Positions 42,396 to 50,136 of a DNA stretch of 54,354 nt are shown piece after piece (positions within the stretch are counted from its first letter, which is position 1; the number at the start of each line of letters is the position of its first letter). Under the pieces are notes generated by a model. It saw only the letters and a list, made by a program, of their open reading frames with translations. It made no database searches and was not told where the DNA came from. Made by a program: the position numbers and the translations under genes. Source of the stretch: an uncultured Eubacteriales bacterium (GTDB lineage Bacteria > Bacillota > Clostridia > Oscillospirales > CAG-272); the NCBI GenBank assembly GCA_900546635.1, contig URDS01000007.1, positions 1 through 54,354 on the forward strand, given 5' to 3'.

Positions 42396-43304
42396 ATGCA
42401 GTATGTACATTCCATAGACGAACTGATCGGCCGCACGCCGCTTTTGAAAATTGGCGGGTTCGGCGCCGACATCTTCGCCAAAATCGAGAGTAAAAACCCG
42501 GCCGGCAGCGTTAAAGACCGCGTGGCAAAGCAGATTATAGACGACGCCGAAGCCGCCGGAAAACTCGCGCCGGGCGGCACCATTATTGAACCGACCAGCG
42601 GCAATACCGGCATCGGACTTGCCGCAATCGCGGCCGTTCGCGGCTACCGGATGATTCTGGTCATGCCCGACACCATGAGTTCCGAGCGCATCAAGCTTGC
42701 GCGCGCCTACGGCGCCGAAGTCGTTCTGACGCCGGGCAGCGCGGGTATGCGGGGGGCGGTTGAAAAGGCGAACGAACTGCTTGAAAGCACGAAGGGCGCT
42801 TATCTGCCCGGACAGTTTGACAATCCCTCAAACCCCCGCGCGCACTATCTCGGCACGGGCCCCGAAATCTGGGAAGCGCTGGACGGACATATCGACGCGC
42901 TGGTCTGCACGGTAGGCACGGGCGGCACGCTGACCGGGACCGCGCGGTATTTGAAAGAGAAAAATCCGGTCGTCAAAGTCATCGCGGTTGAACCGGCGGA
43001 TTCCCCCCTGCTCTCCGAAGGCAAAGCCGGTCCGCATAAACTGCAAGGAATAGGGGCAAACTTCATCCCTGCTGTTTTAGACAGATCTCTTATTGACGAA
43101 GTGCTGACCGCGACAACCGAAGAAGCATACGGCGCGGCGCGCGCACTCGCCGCCAAGTCCGGACTGCTTGTCGGCATTTCATCCGGCGCAGCCGAAAGCG
43201 TAGCCGAAAAGGTTGCCGCGCGGCCGGAATTTGCGGGGAAAAATATCGTTGTCATCTTTCCGGACGGCGGCGAAAAATACATGTCAACCGATCTTTTTGC
43301 CTGA
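42396..43304 (+). CDS. cysK: Cysteine synthase (O-acetylserine sulfhydrylase)
   Basis: PLP-dependent beta-replacement enzyme that makes L-cysteine from O-acetylserine and sulfide. 302 residues. PLP-binding Lys40 lies in NPAGSVKDR, TSGNTGIGLA (about 67-76) binds the substrate carboxylate, GTGGTLTGTARYLKE (about 173-187) binds the PLP phosphate and GISSGAA is the late loop. An AGGAGG site precedes the ATG; the gene starts 34 bases after addA and may be read through from it. Confidence 0.95.
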   Translation: MQYVHSIDELIGRTPLLKIGGFGADIFAKIESKNPAGSVKDRVAKQIIDDAEAAGKLAPGGTIIEPTSGNTGIGLAAIAAVRGYRMILVMPDTMSSERIKLARAYGAEVVLTPGSAGMRGAVEKANELLESTKGAYLPGQFDNPSNPRAHYLGTGPEIWEALDGHIDALVCTVGTGGTLTGTARYLKEKNPVVKVIAVEPADSPLLSEGKAGPHKLQGIGANFIPAVLDRSLIDEVLTATTEEAYGAARALAAKSGLLVGISSGAAESVAEKVAARPEFAGKNIVVIFPDGGEKYMSTDLFA

Positions 43305-43353
43305 TTTGTCCGACATACGCGGTTATTTGTGCGGAATTTTGTCACTTTGGCGG

Positions 43354-43382
43354 TTGAAATCATTTGGAAATCAGGGTATAAT
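43354..43382 (+). promoter_or_regulatory. Promoter of the transketolase pair
   Basis: TTGAAA at 43354-43359, 17-base spacer, TATAAT at 43377-43382, about 33 bases before the start codon. Confidence 0.85.
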
Positions 43383-43415
43383 ATTTTTGTAACTTTCATT
43401 GAAAGAGGTGCGCGA

Positions 43416-44234
43416 ATGAATCAAGAAACTCTGGCCATGCTGACCGAAAAAGCGAAACTTGTCCGGCGCGGCATTATCGAAAGCACACACGCAGCCGGCT
43501 GCGGCCACCCCGGCGGATCGCTTTCTGTCGCGGATATCGTTACCTATCTCTACTTTAAGGAAATGCATATCGATGAAAAAAATCCTAAAATGGCGAATCG
43601 CGACCGTTTTGTCCTCTCCAAGGGACACGCGGCGCCGGCGCTGTATTCGGCGCTTGCCTACCGCGGCTTTTTTCCAATCGAGGATTTGAAATCGCTCCGC
43701 AAAACGGCCAGCTATCTCCAAGGGCATCCGGATATGAAAGGCACCCCCGGCGTGGATATGACCGCCGGATCGCTCGGCCTCGGATTTTCCGCGGCCTGCG
43801 GCATAGCGCTTTCCGCCAAGCTGTCCGACGAAAAATTCCGCGTATTCTGCGCGATCGGCGACGGCGAAAGCGAGGAGGGGCAGGTTTGGGAGGCGGCTAT
43901 GTTTGCCGCGCATTACGGGCTGGACAATCTCACGCTGTTTTTGGATCTCAACCATCTGCAGATCGACGGCAACATTCGCGATATCGTCGACCCTACGCCG
44001 CACGACAAAAAATTTCTTGCGTTCAACTGGAACGTGCTGACCATCGACGGCCACGACTTTGAACAGATCGAAAACGCGGTCGAAGCCGCAAAAAAATGCG
44101 CCGGAAAGCCCACGGTCATCATCGCAAGCACGACCAAGGGCAAAGGCGTATCATTTATGGAAAATCAGGTCTCATGGCACGGCAAAGCGCCGAATGACGA
44201 GCAATACGCCGCCGCCATGGCGGAACTGGCATAA
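43416..44234 (+). CDS. Transketolase, N-terminal (TPP-binding) subunit
   Basis: 272 residues, the thiamine-diphosphate-binding half of a split transketolase of the non-oxidative pentose phosphate pathway. Visible are CGHPGGSLSVADI (about 28-40), FVLSKGHAAPALY, and the TPP/metal motif AIGDGESEEGQVWEAAMFAAHYGLDNLTLFLDLNHLQIDG (about 147-186). ATG 43416 follows GAAAGAGG; the upstream extension crosses the promoter. The partner begins 13 bases after the stop. Confidence 0.95.
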   Translation: MNQETLAMLTEKAKLVRRGIIESTHAAGCGHPGGSLSVADIVTYLYFKEMHIDEKNPKMANRDRFVLSKGHAAPALYSALAYRGFFPIEDLKSLRKTASYLQGHPDMKGTPGVDMTAGSLGLGFSAACGIALSAKLSDEKFRVFCAIGDGESEEGQVWEAAMFAAHYGLDNLTLFLDLNHLQIDGNIRDIVDPTPHDKKFLAFNWNVLTIDGHDFEQIENAVEAAKKCAGKPTVIIASTTKGKGVSFMENQVSWHGKAPNDEQYAAAMAELA

Positions 44235-44247
44235 GGGGGACGGCAAA

Positions 44248-45192
44248 ATGGCAGAAAAAACAGCTACCAGAGAAGCCTACGGCGCGGCTTTGGTCGAACT
44301 CGGCGCCGAGTGCAAAAATCTTGTGGTTCTGGACGCCGATTTGGCGGAAGCAACCAAAACCTGCAAATTTAAAGCCGCATATCCCGACCGCTTTATCGAC
44401 TGCGGCATCGCCGAGGGCAACATGATGTCCGTTGCAGCGGGTCTTGCCGCGGGCGGTATGATTCCGTTTGCCTCAAGCTTTGCCATGTTCGCGGCCGGCA
44501 GAGCCTTTGAGCAGATCCGCAACACCATCGGCTATCCGCATCTGAACGTCAAAATCGGCGCGACGCACGCCGGTCTCACGGTCGGTGAAGACGGCGCGAC
44601 GCATCAGTGCAACGAGGACATTGCCCTGATGCGCAGCATTCCGGGCATGACAATTATCAATCCCGCCGACGCGATCGAAGCGCGCGCGGCCGTGCGCGCG
44701 GCTGCGGCCTACAAAGGGCCGGTGTATCTGCGCTTCGGCCGCTATGCCGTGCCTACGGTTAGTCCGGAGGACTATAAATTTGAGATCGGCAAGGCCGTGG
44801 AACTGCGAGACGGCAGCGACGTGACCGTCATTGCCACAGGTCTTATGGTGCACATGGCGCTTGAAGCTGCCGAAATGCTCGCGGCAAACGGTATCCGCAC
44901 GCGAGTCGTCAACATGCACACCATCAAACCTTTAGATGAGGAAATCGTACGCAAAGCCGCCAAGGAAACCGGCGCGATTGTCACAGCCGAGGAACACAGC
45001 ATCATCGGCGGTCTCGGAAGCGCGGTGGCCGAAGTCCTCTCTGAAAAATGCCCCGTCCCCATGCGCCGGGTCGGCGTGCGGGACAAATTCGGCAAGAGCG
45101 GACAGGTTCCCGAACTGCTCGCGGAATACGGTCTGACCGCATCTAACATCGCAGAAGCGGCCAAACAAGCGCTTGCAATGAAAAAATCATAA
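44248..45192 (+). CDS. Transketolase, C-terminal subunit
   Basis: 314 residues, the pyrimidine-binding and C-terminal half of split transketolase. Motifs are VVLDADLAEATKT, DCGIAEGNMMSVAAGLAAGG (Glu activates the TPP ring), THAGLTVGEDGATHQCNEDIALMRSIPGM and the C-terminal VNMHTIKPLDEEI. The ATG at 44248 follows AAGGGGG. The same split is common in clostridia. A terminator hairpin follows at 45205. Confidence 0.95.
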   Translation: MAEKTATREAYGAALVELGAECKNLVVLDADLAEATKTCKFKAAYPDRFIDCGIAEGNMMSVAAGLAAGGMIPFASSFAMFAAGRAFEQIRNTIGYPHLNVKIGATHAGLTVGEDGATHQCNEDIALMRSIPGMTIINPADAIEARAAVRAAAAYKGPVYLRFGRYAVPTVSPEDYKFEIGKAVELRDGSDVTVIATGLMVHMALEAAEMLAANGIRTRVVNMHTIKPLDEEIVRKAAKETGAIVTAEEHSIIGGLGSAVAEVLSEKCPVPMRRVGVRDKFGKSGQVPELLAEYGLTASNIAEAAKQALAMKKS

Positions 45193-45204
45193 ACGAAGTT
45201 AGAA

Positions 45205-45234
45205 AGGGGTAAACAATGTTTGCCCCTCTCTTTT
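45205..45234 (+). terminator. Terminator of the transketolase operon
   Basis: A 10 bp stem AGGGGTAAAC/GTTTGCCCCT with an AAT loop, followed by CTCTTTT. Confidence 0.8.
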
Positions 45235-45274
45235 CAAGGCGGCGCATATCCGTTTAGAAATAAAAGTCATTTTA

Positions 45275-45574
45275 TATCGACAAGCAGACCGGCAAACAAC
45301 GTTTGCCGGTCTGCTTGTCGATAAAGTAAAAACTGCAAATACAATACGTTTACAAGGCGGACATGCGCCGCCTTGTAAACACCTTGTAGGCGTGCGAGTG
45401 CAGCCACAGGCGGCGCGACGGCGCGAATACGCTCCCGGAAAGGGGCTCTCTTTGTGGCGTCAGGACGCCTCCCGGCTGCGCCGGGTCCCTCCTCACGCCT
45501 ATACGCGTCCCACCGCCGCAAAACCTTGGTTTTGCGGCGGTCTGAGACCGGCAGACGTTGTTTGCCGGTCTTTT
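45275..45574. repeat. Hairpin-rich intergenic element bounded by related stems
   Basis: About 300 bases with four strong inverted repeats: a perfect 23 bp stem with AAC loop (45275-45323), a 13 bp stem (45348-45380), a perfect 14 bp stem (45512-45541) and a 12 bp stem followed by TTT (45545-45574). The first and last stems share the sequence AGACCGGCAAAC/GTTTGCCGGTCT, so the element has matching ends. No convincing coding frame. Copy B of repeat R2 lies inside. It fills most of the 465-base gap 45193-45657. Confidence 0.75.
45313..45401 (+). repeat. Dispersed repeat R2, copy B
   Basis: Matches 1-93 in inverted orientation along the window; both copies run 3' of a gene in the sense of transcription (murC, transketolase). 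The centre is the 13 bp palindromic stem GTTTACAAGGCGG/CCGCCTTGTAAAC at 45348-45380. The 20 bases after the stem differ at only two positions between copies. Confidence 0.8.
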
Positions 45575-45657
45575 GCAAGATTCATTGCAAAATTACCGAA
45601 CCGACATTCACTTGTCACAAATCTGCGATACACTGATAAAAAAAGGGGGGCGTGTCT

Positions 45658-46647
45658 ATGACTTATCTGGTAACCGGCGCTGCGGGACATCTCGGTAATA
45701 CCGTCGTACGCGCGCTGGCCGAAAAAGGAGCAAACATCCGCGCACTGGTGCTGCCCGGTGAAAAAGCGGTCGAAGAAGTCGCGAAATATGCGCAGATCTA
45801 TACGGGGGACGTTCGGAGACCCGAAACGCTGATTCCGTTTTTTGAGGGGGCGGCGCCGTGTACGGTAATCCACTGCGCGGGCATTGTCTCCATTGCGTCA
45901 AAATACGATCAGGCCGTTTGGGATGTCAACGTATGCGGCACACAGAACATACTGGAACTATGCAAAAAATATGCCGTACAGAAAACGGTGTATGTGAGCT
46001 CCGTGCATGCGATTCCCGAACTGCCCGCCGGACAAATCATCACGGAGATTTGTGATTTCAACCCGGATGCGGTATACGGCCTGTACGCAAAAACCAAGGC
46101 CGCAGCGACAAAAGCCGCGCTCGATGCCGCCAAGAACGGGCTGAATGTCAGTGTCGTTCATCCCTCCGGAATTTGCGGCCCCTATGACTACGGGCGCGGA
46201 CATCTGACACAGCTTATCATCGACTACTGCAAAAAAAGCCTGATGGCAGCCGTTCGGGGCGGATACGATTTTGTAGATGTTCGCGACGTGGCGGACGGCA
46301 TTCTGCGCTGTTGTGCGGAGGGCAAAAGCGGCGAATGCTATATTTTGTCGGGGGCATACCACACCGTGCAGGAACTGCTCGGACTTTGCAGCGAGATCAC
46401 CGGAAACAAACCGATCAAAACCATTCTCCCGTTGTGGTTTGCAAAGCTGACCGCGCCGATGGCGGAATTTTACTATAAGCTGAAAAAACAACCGCCGCTC
46501 TATACCCCGTATTCGCTCTGCACGCTGACTTCGGGCGTATCCTTTTCCCACGAAAAAGCATCCCGAATGCTGGGGTATCAGCCGCGCCCGCTGCGCAACA
46601 CGGTCGCCGATACATGGGCATGGCTGCGCGCCGCAGGAAGAATATAA
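45658..46647 (+). CDS. NAD(P)-dependent SDR epimerase/dehydratase-like
   Basis: 329-residue extended short-chain dehydrogenase. TGAAGHLG (6-13) binds the dinucleotide; VYVSSVHAIPE and YAKTKAAA (about 141-148) supply the active-site Tyr and Lys; VHPSGICGPYDYG is typical of the dihydroflavonol reductase-like/hopanoid HpnA-like group. ATG 45658 is chosen over GTG 45652 on spacing from AAAGGGGGG. The substrate cannot be read from sequence and neighbours do not define a pathway. Confidence 0.87.
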   Translation: MTYLVTGAAGHLGNTVVRALAEKGANIRALVLPGEKAVEEVAKYAQIYTGDVRRPETLIPFFEGAAPCTVIHCAGIVSIASKYDQAVWDVNVCGTQNILELCKKYAVQKTVYVSSVHAIPELPAGQIITEICDFNPDAVYGLYAKTKAAATKAALDAAKNGLNVSVVHPSGICGPYDYGRGHLTQLIIDYCKKSLMAAVRGGYDFVDVRDVADGILRCCAEGKSGECYILSGAYHTVQELLGLCSEITGNKPIKTILPLWFAKLTAPMAEFYYKLKKQPPLYTPYSLCTLTSGVSFSHEKASRMLGYQPRPLRNTVADTWAWLRAAGRI

Positions 46648-46706
46648 CACGCAAGCCGTCCGGGCTACGCAGCATTTTTTCTCAAAGCCTGTTTTTCAAG
46701 TAAGAT

Positions 46707-46741
46707 AAAACGTCCCGAACCAAATTGGTTCGGGACGTTTT
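46707..46741. terminator. Bidirectional terminator
   Basis: A 17 bp stem AAAACGTCCCGAACCAA with its complement, A-rich on one side and T-rich on the other, between the convergent SDR and rubredoxin genes. Confidence 0.9.
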
Positions 46742-46749
46742 ATTGAACT

Positions 46750-46905
46750 TTACGCTTTTGAGAACATATCTTTGCCTACACCGCAAAGCGGACACACAAA
46801 GTCGTCCGGCAGATCCTCCCACTTTGTGCCGGGCGCAATGCCCTCGTCGGGCGCACCGGCCTCCTCATCATATTCCCAACCGCAAACGTCGCAAACGTAT
46901 TTCAT
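46750..46905 (-). CDS. Rubredoxin
   Basis: A 51-residue rubredoxin: MKYVCDVCGWEYDEEAG, then APGTKWEDLPDDFVCPLCGVGK. The four iron ligands are in CxxC pairs at 5/8 and 38/41; length and the conserved Trp, Pro and DFVCPLC block are classical. AGAAAGGA precedes the ATG. It is a small cytoplasmic one-electron carrier. It lies 120 bases downstream of, and is codirectional with, a flavodiiron protein that already carries its own rubredoxin domain, so the two probably serve the same oxygen or NO detoxification chain. Confidence 0.93.
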   Translation of the reverse strand: MKYVCDVCGWEYDEEAGAPDEGIAPGTKWEDLPDDFVCPLCGVGKDMFSKA

Positions 46906-47025
46906 ACTGTTTTTCCTTTCTGAATAAAGATTTTATTTTTGCGCGCCAAAGCGCGTCAAAGCATAAAACATAAATCGACTTTTATGCCGAAAATTTCTCC
47001 GATTCCACAGCAGTCAATCGGCCCG

Positions 47026-48870
47026 TCAGCCGAGCGGCTCAAAATCCTCCGCACCGTGCTTGCACAGCGGACAGACAAAATCCGGCGGCAGCGTTTCGCC
47101 CTCGTAAACATATCCGCAGATTTTGCAGACAAAGCCTTTCTTTTTTTCCTCGGAAGGCTGCGGCTTCGGCTTGATATGATCGAAATAAAACTGATAGGTT
47201 GCGGAGGGCGCATCCGACAAAATCGCCGCCTCGGTCAGTTCGGCCACAAAAATCGTATGCGTGCCGCAATCGACCGTCTCGATAACCTTTCCGCACAGGT
47301 ACGCATTCGCATACCGGGTCAGATGCATCAATCCGTCGCCTCCGCGCGCGGCATCCTCAAAGCCGGAAAACTTGTCCGTATCCCGCCCGCTGACAAAGCC
47401 GAAACGCTTAAAAATCTCAAACGGCGCATCCTCCGTCAGCACAGACAGGCAAAGCATTCCGGTATCGCGTATCATATCATGCGTATGGTTCTGCTTGTTC
47501 ACCGTGACCGAGATCCGCCGCGGTGTATCGGTAACCTGAGCAGCCGTATTGATAATACAGCCGTTGTCCTTGCCGTTCTCGTGCGCGCTCAGGACAAAAA
47601 GGCCGTAGGAAATCTTAAAGAGCGCCGCCGGATTCACAAGCACCGTATCTTTCGCCGCGGCCGCCTCCGGCGCTGGCATGGAGGCGCGGATGGCCTCCGC
47701 CATCACATCCAGCTGCGCTTCCTTTTCCGGCGTCAGCGCGGACAAAAGCGTAACCGTCTCCTCAAGCGCCGTCATATTCCGGCAACGGCTGAGAATTTCC
47801 CGCATCAGCGCACCGCTCATCGGCGCCCATGAGCCGTTTTCTATAAACGCTATGGTGCGATTTTGCAGATTATGCGCCGCAAGATCGCGCAAAACTTCCT
47901 CCATCCGGATAAAAATCCCGGCGTTGTACGTAGGCGCCGCAAAAACAAGATGGCTGAACCGAAACGCCTCGGCCACGATCACATCCGATGAAGTCACCGA
48001 AACGTCGTACACAGCCGTGCGAACGCCCGCCTCTCGCAATTTGCAGGCCAAAATATCCGCTGCCGCCGCCGTGTTTCCGTATATCGACGCATACGCGATC
48101 AAAACGCCCGCTTCTTCCGGCGTGTATGTGCTCCATTTTTGATACAAAGCCAAAAAATCGCCGAAATGCCTGCGCCATACAAAACCATGCAGCGGGCAGA
48201 CTGTTTCAATTTCCAGCGCGGCGGCCTTTTTCAGCAGCGTCTGCACCTGCGTGCCGTATTTACCCACGATATTGCAGTAATAGCGGCGTGCCTCGCCGGC
48301 AAAATCCCGCATAAAGTCCACCTCATCGGCAAACAGAGCGCCGTCCAGCGCACCGAACGTACCGAACGCATCCGCGGAAAACAGGATTTTATCCTTTGCG
48401 TCATACGTGACCATCACTTCCGGCCAATGCACCATCGGTGCCATGACAAAATGCAGTTCATGCCGTCCGGTGTTCAGAACACAGGATTCATCCACAATAT
48501 ACGTACGTTCTCCGAGATCAAAATCAAAGAACTGCCGAATCATCTTTTCAGTCTTCGCATTGCAGACGACGATTGCCTCCGGATACATCCGAAGCACCCG
48601 CGCAAGCGTTGCCGAATGGTCGGGCTCCATATGTTGAACCACAACGTAATCCAGCTTTTTGTCGCCGAGCAGATGGCGAATATTCTCAAAAAACACACCG
48701 CTGACCGCATGGTCCACCGTATCCATCAAGACGGTCGTGTCGTCCAGCAAAAGATACGAATTATACGATACGCCGCGCGGAACCGAATAAATCCCCTCAA
48801 ACAGCGCCAGTCTGCGATCGTTGCCGCCGACCCAGAATAAGTCTTTTTTTACAGCGCGTACGCAATACAT
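47026..48870 (-). CDS. Flavodiiron protein with flavin reductase and rubredoxin domains
   Basis: 614-residue multidomain oxidoreductase that reduces oxygen (or NO). Order: metallo-beta-lactamase diiron domain (about 10-240) with HMEPDH at 80-85, MVHWPE, SADAFGTFG and CPLHGF ligands; flavodoxin domain (about 245-390; IAYASIYGNTAAAADIL); flavin reductase-like domain (about 410-565); C-terminal rubredoxin (about 577-614; VCKICGYVYEG, FVCPLCKHG). ATG 48870 has GAGGAG nine bases upstream; ATG 48891 and GTG 48909 overlap that site. The 5' leader holds structured repeat R1 copy B. Confidence 0.93.
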   Translation of the reverse strand: MYCVRAVKKDLFWVGGNDRRLALFEGIYSVPRGVSYNSYLLLDDTTVLMDTVDHAVSGVFFENIRHLLGDKKLDYVVVQHMEPDHSATLARVLRMYPEAIVVCNAKTEKMIRQFFDFDLGERTYIVDESCVLNTGRHELHFVMAPMVHWPEVMVTYDAKDKILFSADAFGTFGALDGALFADEVDFMRDFAGEARRYYCNIVGKYGTQVQTLLKKAAALEIETVCPLHGFVWRRHFGDFLALYQKWSTYTPEEAGVLIAYASIYGNTAAAADILACKLREAGVRTAVYDVSVTSSDVIVAEAFRFSHLVFAAPTYNAGIFIRMEEVLRDLAAHNLQNRTIAFIENGSWAPMSGALMREILSRCRNMTALEETVTLLSALTPEKEAQLDVMAEAIRASMPAPEAAAAKDTVLVNPAALFKISYGLFVLSAHENGKDNGCIINTAAQVTDTPRRISVTVNKQNHTHDMIRDTGMLCLSVLTEDAPFEIFKRFGFVSGRDTDKFSGFEDAARGGDGLMHLTRYANAYLCGKVIETVDCGTHTIFVAELTEAAILSDAPSATYQFYFDHIKPKPQPSEEKKKGFVCKICGYVYEGETLPPDFVCPLCKHGAEDFEPLG

Positions 48871-48903
48871 TTTTTTATTCTCCTCTTGCATATTTTTGTA
48901 TTT

Positions 48904-49033
48904 CACCATGAAGCAAAAATGCTTGCTTGCAAGGGCATTTTTGCGAAGCCGTCAATACCGCAGCCGTGCAAGCGCACGGCAGGGCGAAGCCCAAAGGCTT
49001 GCGAAGCAAGACTTTCTGCGGTTATTATAACAC
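48904..49033 (-). repeat. Structured leader repeat R1, copy B
   Basis: Second copy of the ~128 bp repeat (see 10493-10621), 34 bases upstream of the flavodiiron start. Minus-strand order: TTATAAT (49030-49024), closing stem CCGCAG/CTGCGG (49016-49021 with 48958-48963), hairpins with TTC loops, a stem GCCGTGC/GCACGGC, TTGACGGCTTCG, and hairpin GCAAAAATGC/GCATTTTTGC (48913-48944). All stems are intact here. The -10 is good but no consensus -35 was seen. Confidence 0.8.
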
Positions 49034-49152
49034 ATAATATGGAAATTTTCTATTCTATTTAAATGAATTTCAAAAAAATATTTGAAATTTTTACCTCGCC
49101 GCGCCGATCGCACAAAAATACATCAAAATGGAAAATCTTTTCAATGTCATCC

Positions 49153-49181
49153 TTGACATTTTCCGCCAAATACTATATACT
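49153..49181 (+). promoter_or_regulatory. Promoter of the glycine riboswitch transcript
   Basis: TTGACA at 49153-49158, 17-base spacer, TATACT at 49176-49181. Confidence 0.88.
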
Positions 49182-49215
49182 GTATTATGAATAGTATTGT
49201 ATAAAACCGGTTGAC

Positions 49216-49362
49216 GGATACGGGAGAGCATTCAGCAGAATCACCGAAGGGGCGAAACTCTCAGGTAAAAGGACCGATATCCCGACGAACTCTGGAAAGC
49301 CGCAGGCACCGACGAAGCAATTTTGCATATGCAAAAGAATCTTTCAGGTAACAAGACAGAGT
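49216..49362 (+). promoter_or_regulatory. Tandem glycine riboswitch
   Basis: Aptamer 1 (49216-49282) is closed by GGATA/TATCC and carries the diagnostic GGGAGAG, CACCGAAGGGGC and CTCTCAGGTAAAAGGAC segments. After a six-base linker, aptamer 2 (49289-49362) is closed by ACTCTG/CAGAGT and has GGCACCGACGAAGC and TTTCAGGTAACAAGACAGAG. This is the usual cooperative two-aptamer arrangement. The terminator at 49361-49390 overlaps the 3' strand of the second closing stem by two bases. Confidence 0.93.
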
Positions 49363-49390
49363 GTTCCCAAAAGGGAACGCTTGTTTTTTT
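49361..49390 (+). terminator. Expression-platform terminator of the glycine riboswitch
   Basis: An 8 bp stem GTGTTCCC/GGGAACGC with an AAAA loop, followed by TTG and seven T. It lies before the ribosome site ACGGAGGAAG of the downstream gene, so control is by transcription termination. Confidence 0.88.
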
Positions 49391-49403
49391 ACGGAGGAAG
49401 ACT

Positions 49404-50036
49404 ATGGCCATCTGTATTTTTATTTTGGAACTGATCGGCACAACGACGTTTGCCGCGTCGGGCGCGATGACCGCGCTGAAAAAGAATATGGACATTTTCG
49501 GCGTGGCAATCTTGGGACTGACCACTGCGGTCGGCGGCGGCGTGATACGTGATATACTCCTCGGCATCACGCCGCCCGCTACGTTCCGCCAGCCGATCTA
49601 TGCTGTCATAGCCATTGCCACAGCCGTTTTTGTCTTTATTCCGGCCGTCCGGCGCCTGCTGACCAAAAATCAAATCCTGTACGACCGCATCATGCTCATT
49701 ATGGACTCGCTCGGACTCGGAATATTCACCGTTGTGGGAATCAGCGCGGCTTACAGCGTTTCGGAAGACTTCAATCTTTTTCTGCTTTTGTTTGTCGGCA
49801 TTGTTACAGGCGTCGGCGGCAGTGTGCTGCGCGACATTCTTGCGGGAAACACACCTTACATTTTTGTCAAACACATATATGCCTGCGCTTCGGGTGCGGG
49901 CGCGCTGCTTTGCGCGCTCTGCTGGAAACCGCTCGGTGTAACCGCCGCCATGCTGCTCGGCGCGTCCGCCGTGATTTTGCTGCGCCTTTTAGCCGCGCAT
50001 TTTCGCTGGAGCTTACCGCGCGCAGGCCAGCCATGA
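49404..50036 (+). CDS. TRIC-type (YadS/UPF0126) membrane channel, glycine-regulated
   Basis: 210-residue integral membrane protein with about seven helices built from two repeats; the repeat signatures are GGGVIRDILLG (about 50-60) and GVGGSVLRDILAG (about 134-146). The family is annotated as trimeric cation channels, and members behind glycine riboswitches have been suspected to move glycine. ATG 49404 follows GGAGGAAG; a longer frame from 49323 would run through the riboswitch and is rejected. Direction and substrate of transport are not readable. Confidence 0.9.
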   Translation: MAICIFILELIGTTTFAASGAMTALKKNMDIFGVAILGLTTAVGGGVIRDILLGITPPATFRQPIYAVIAIATAVFVFIPAVRRLLTKNQILYDRIMLIMDSLGLGIFTVVGISAAYSVSEDFNLFLLLFVGIVTGVGGSVLRDILAGNTPYIFVKHIYACASGAGALLCALCWKPLGVTAAMLLGASAVILLRLLAAHFRWSLPRAGQP

Positions 50037-50136
50037 ACCCATCCGATTTTGCCGTCTTTCGTTTGCGGCAGGTGCTTGCAAACAGGTAGTCAACACAGCC
50101 TTCAGCGATAAAAATACAAGATTCAGCGAGGAAATC

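Noticed and set aside
45267..45578. A 103-codon minus-strand frame in the repeat-rich gap
   Set aside because: It runs through five hairpins and repeat R2, has no recognisable fold and no good ribosome site.
49323..49403. N-terminal extension of the TRIC-type protein
   Set aside because: It would translate the second glycine aptamer and the terminator.
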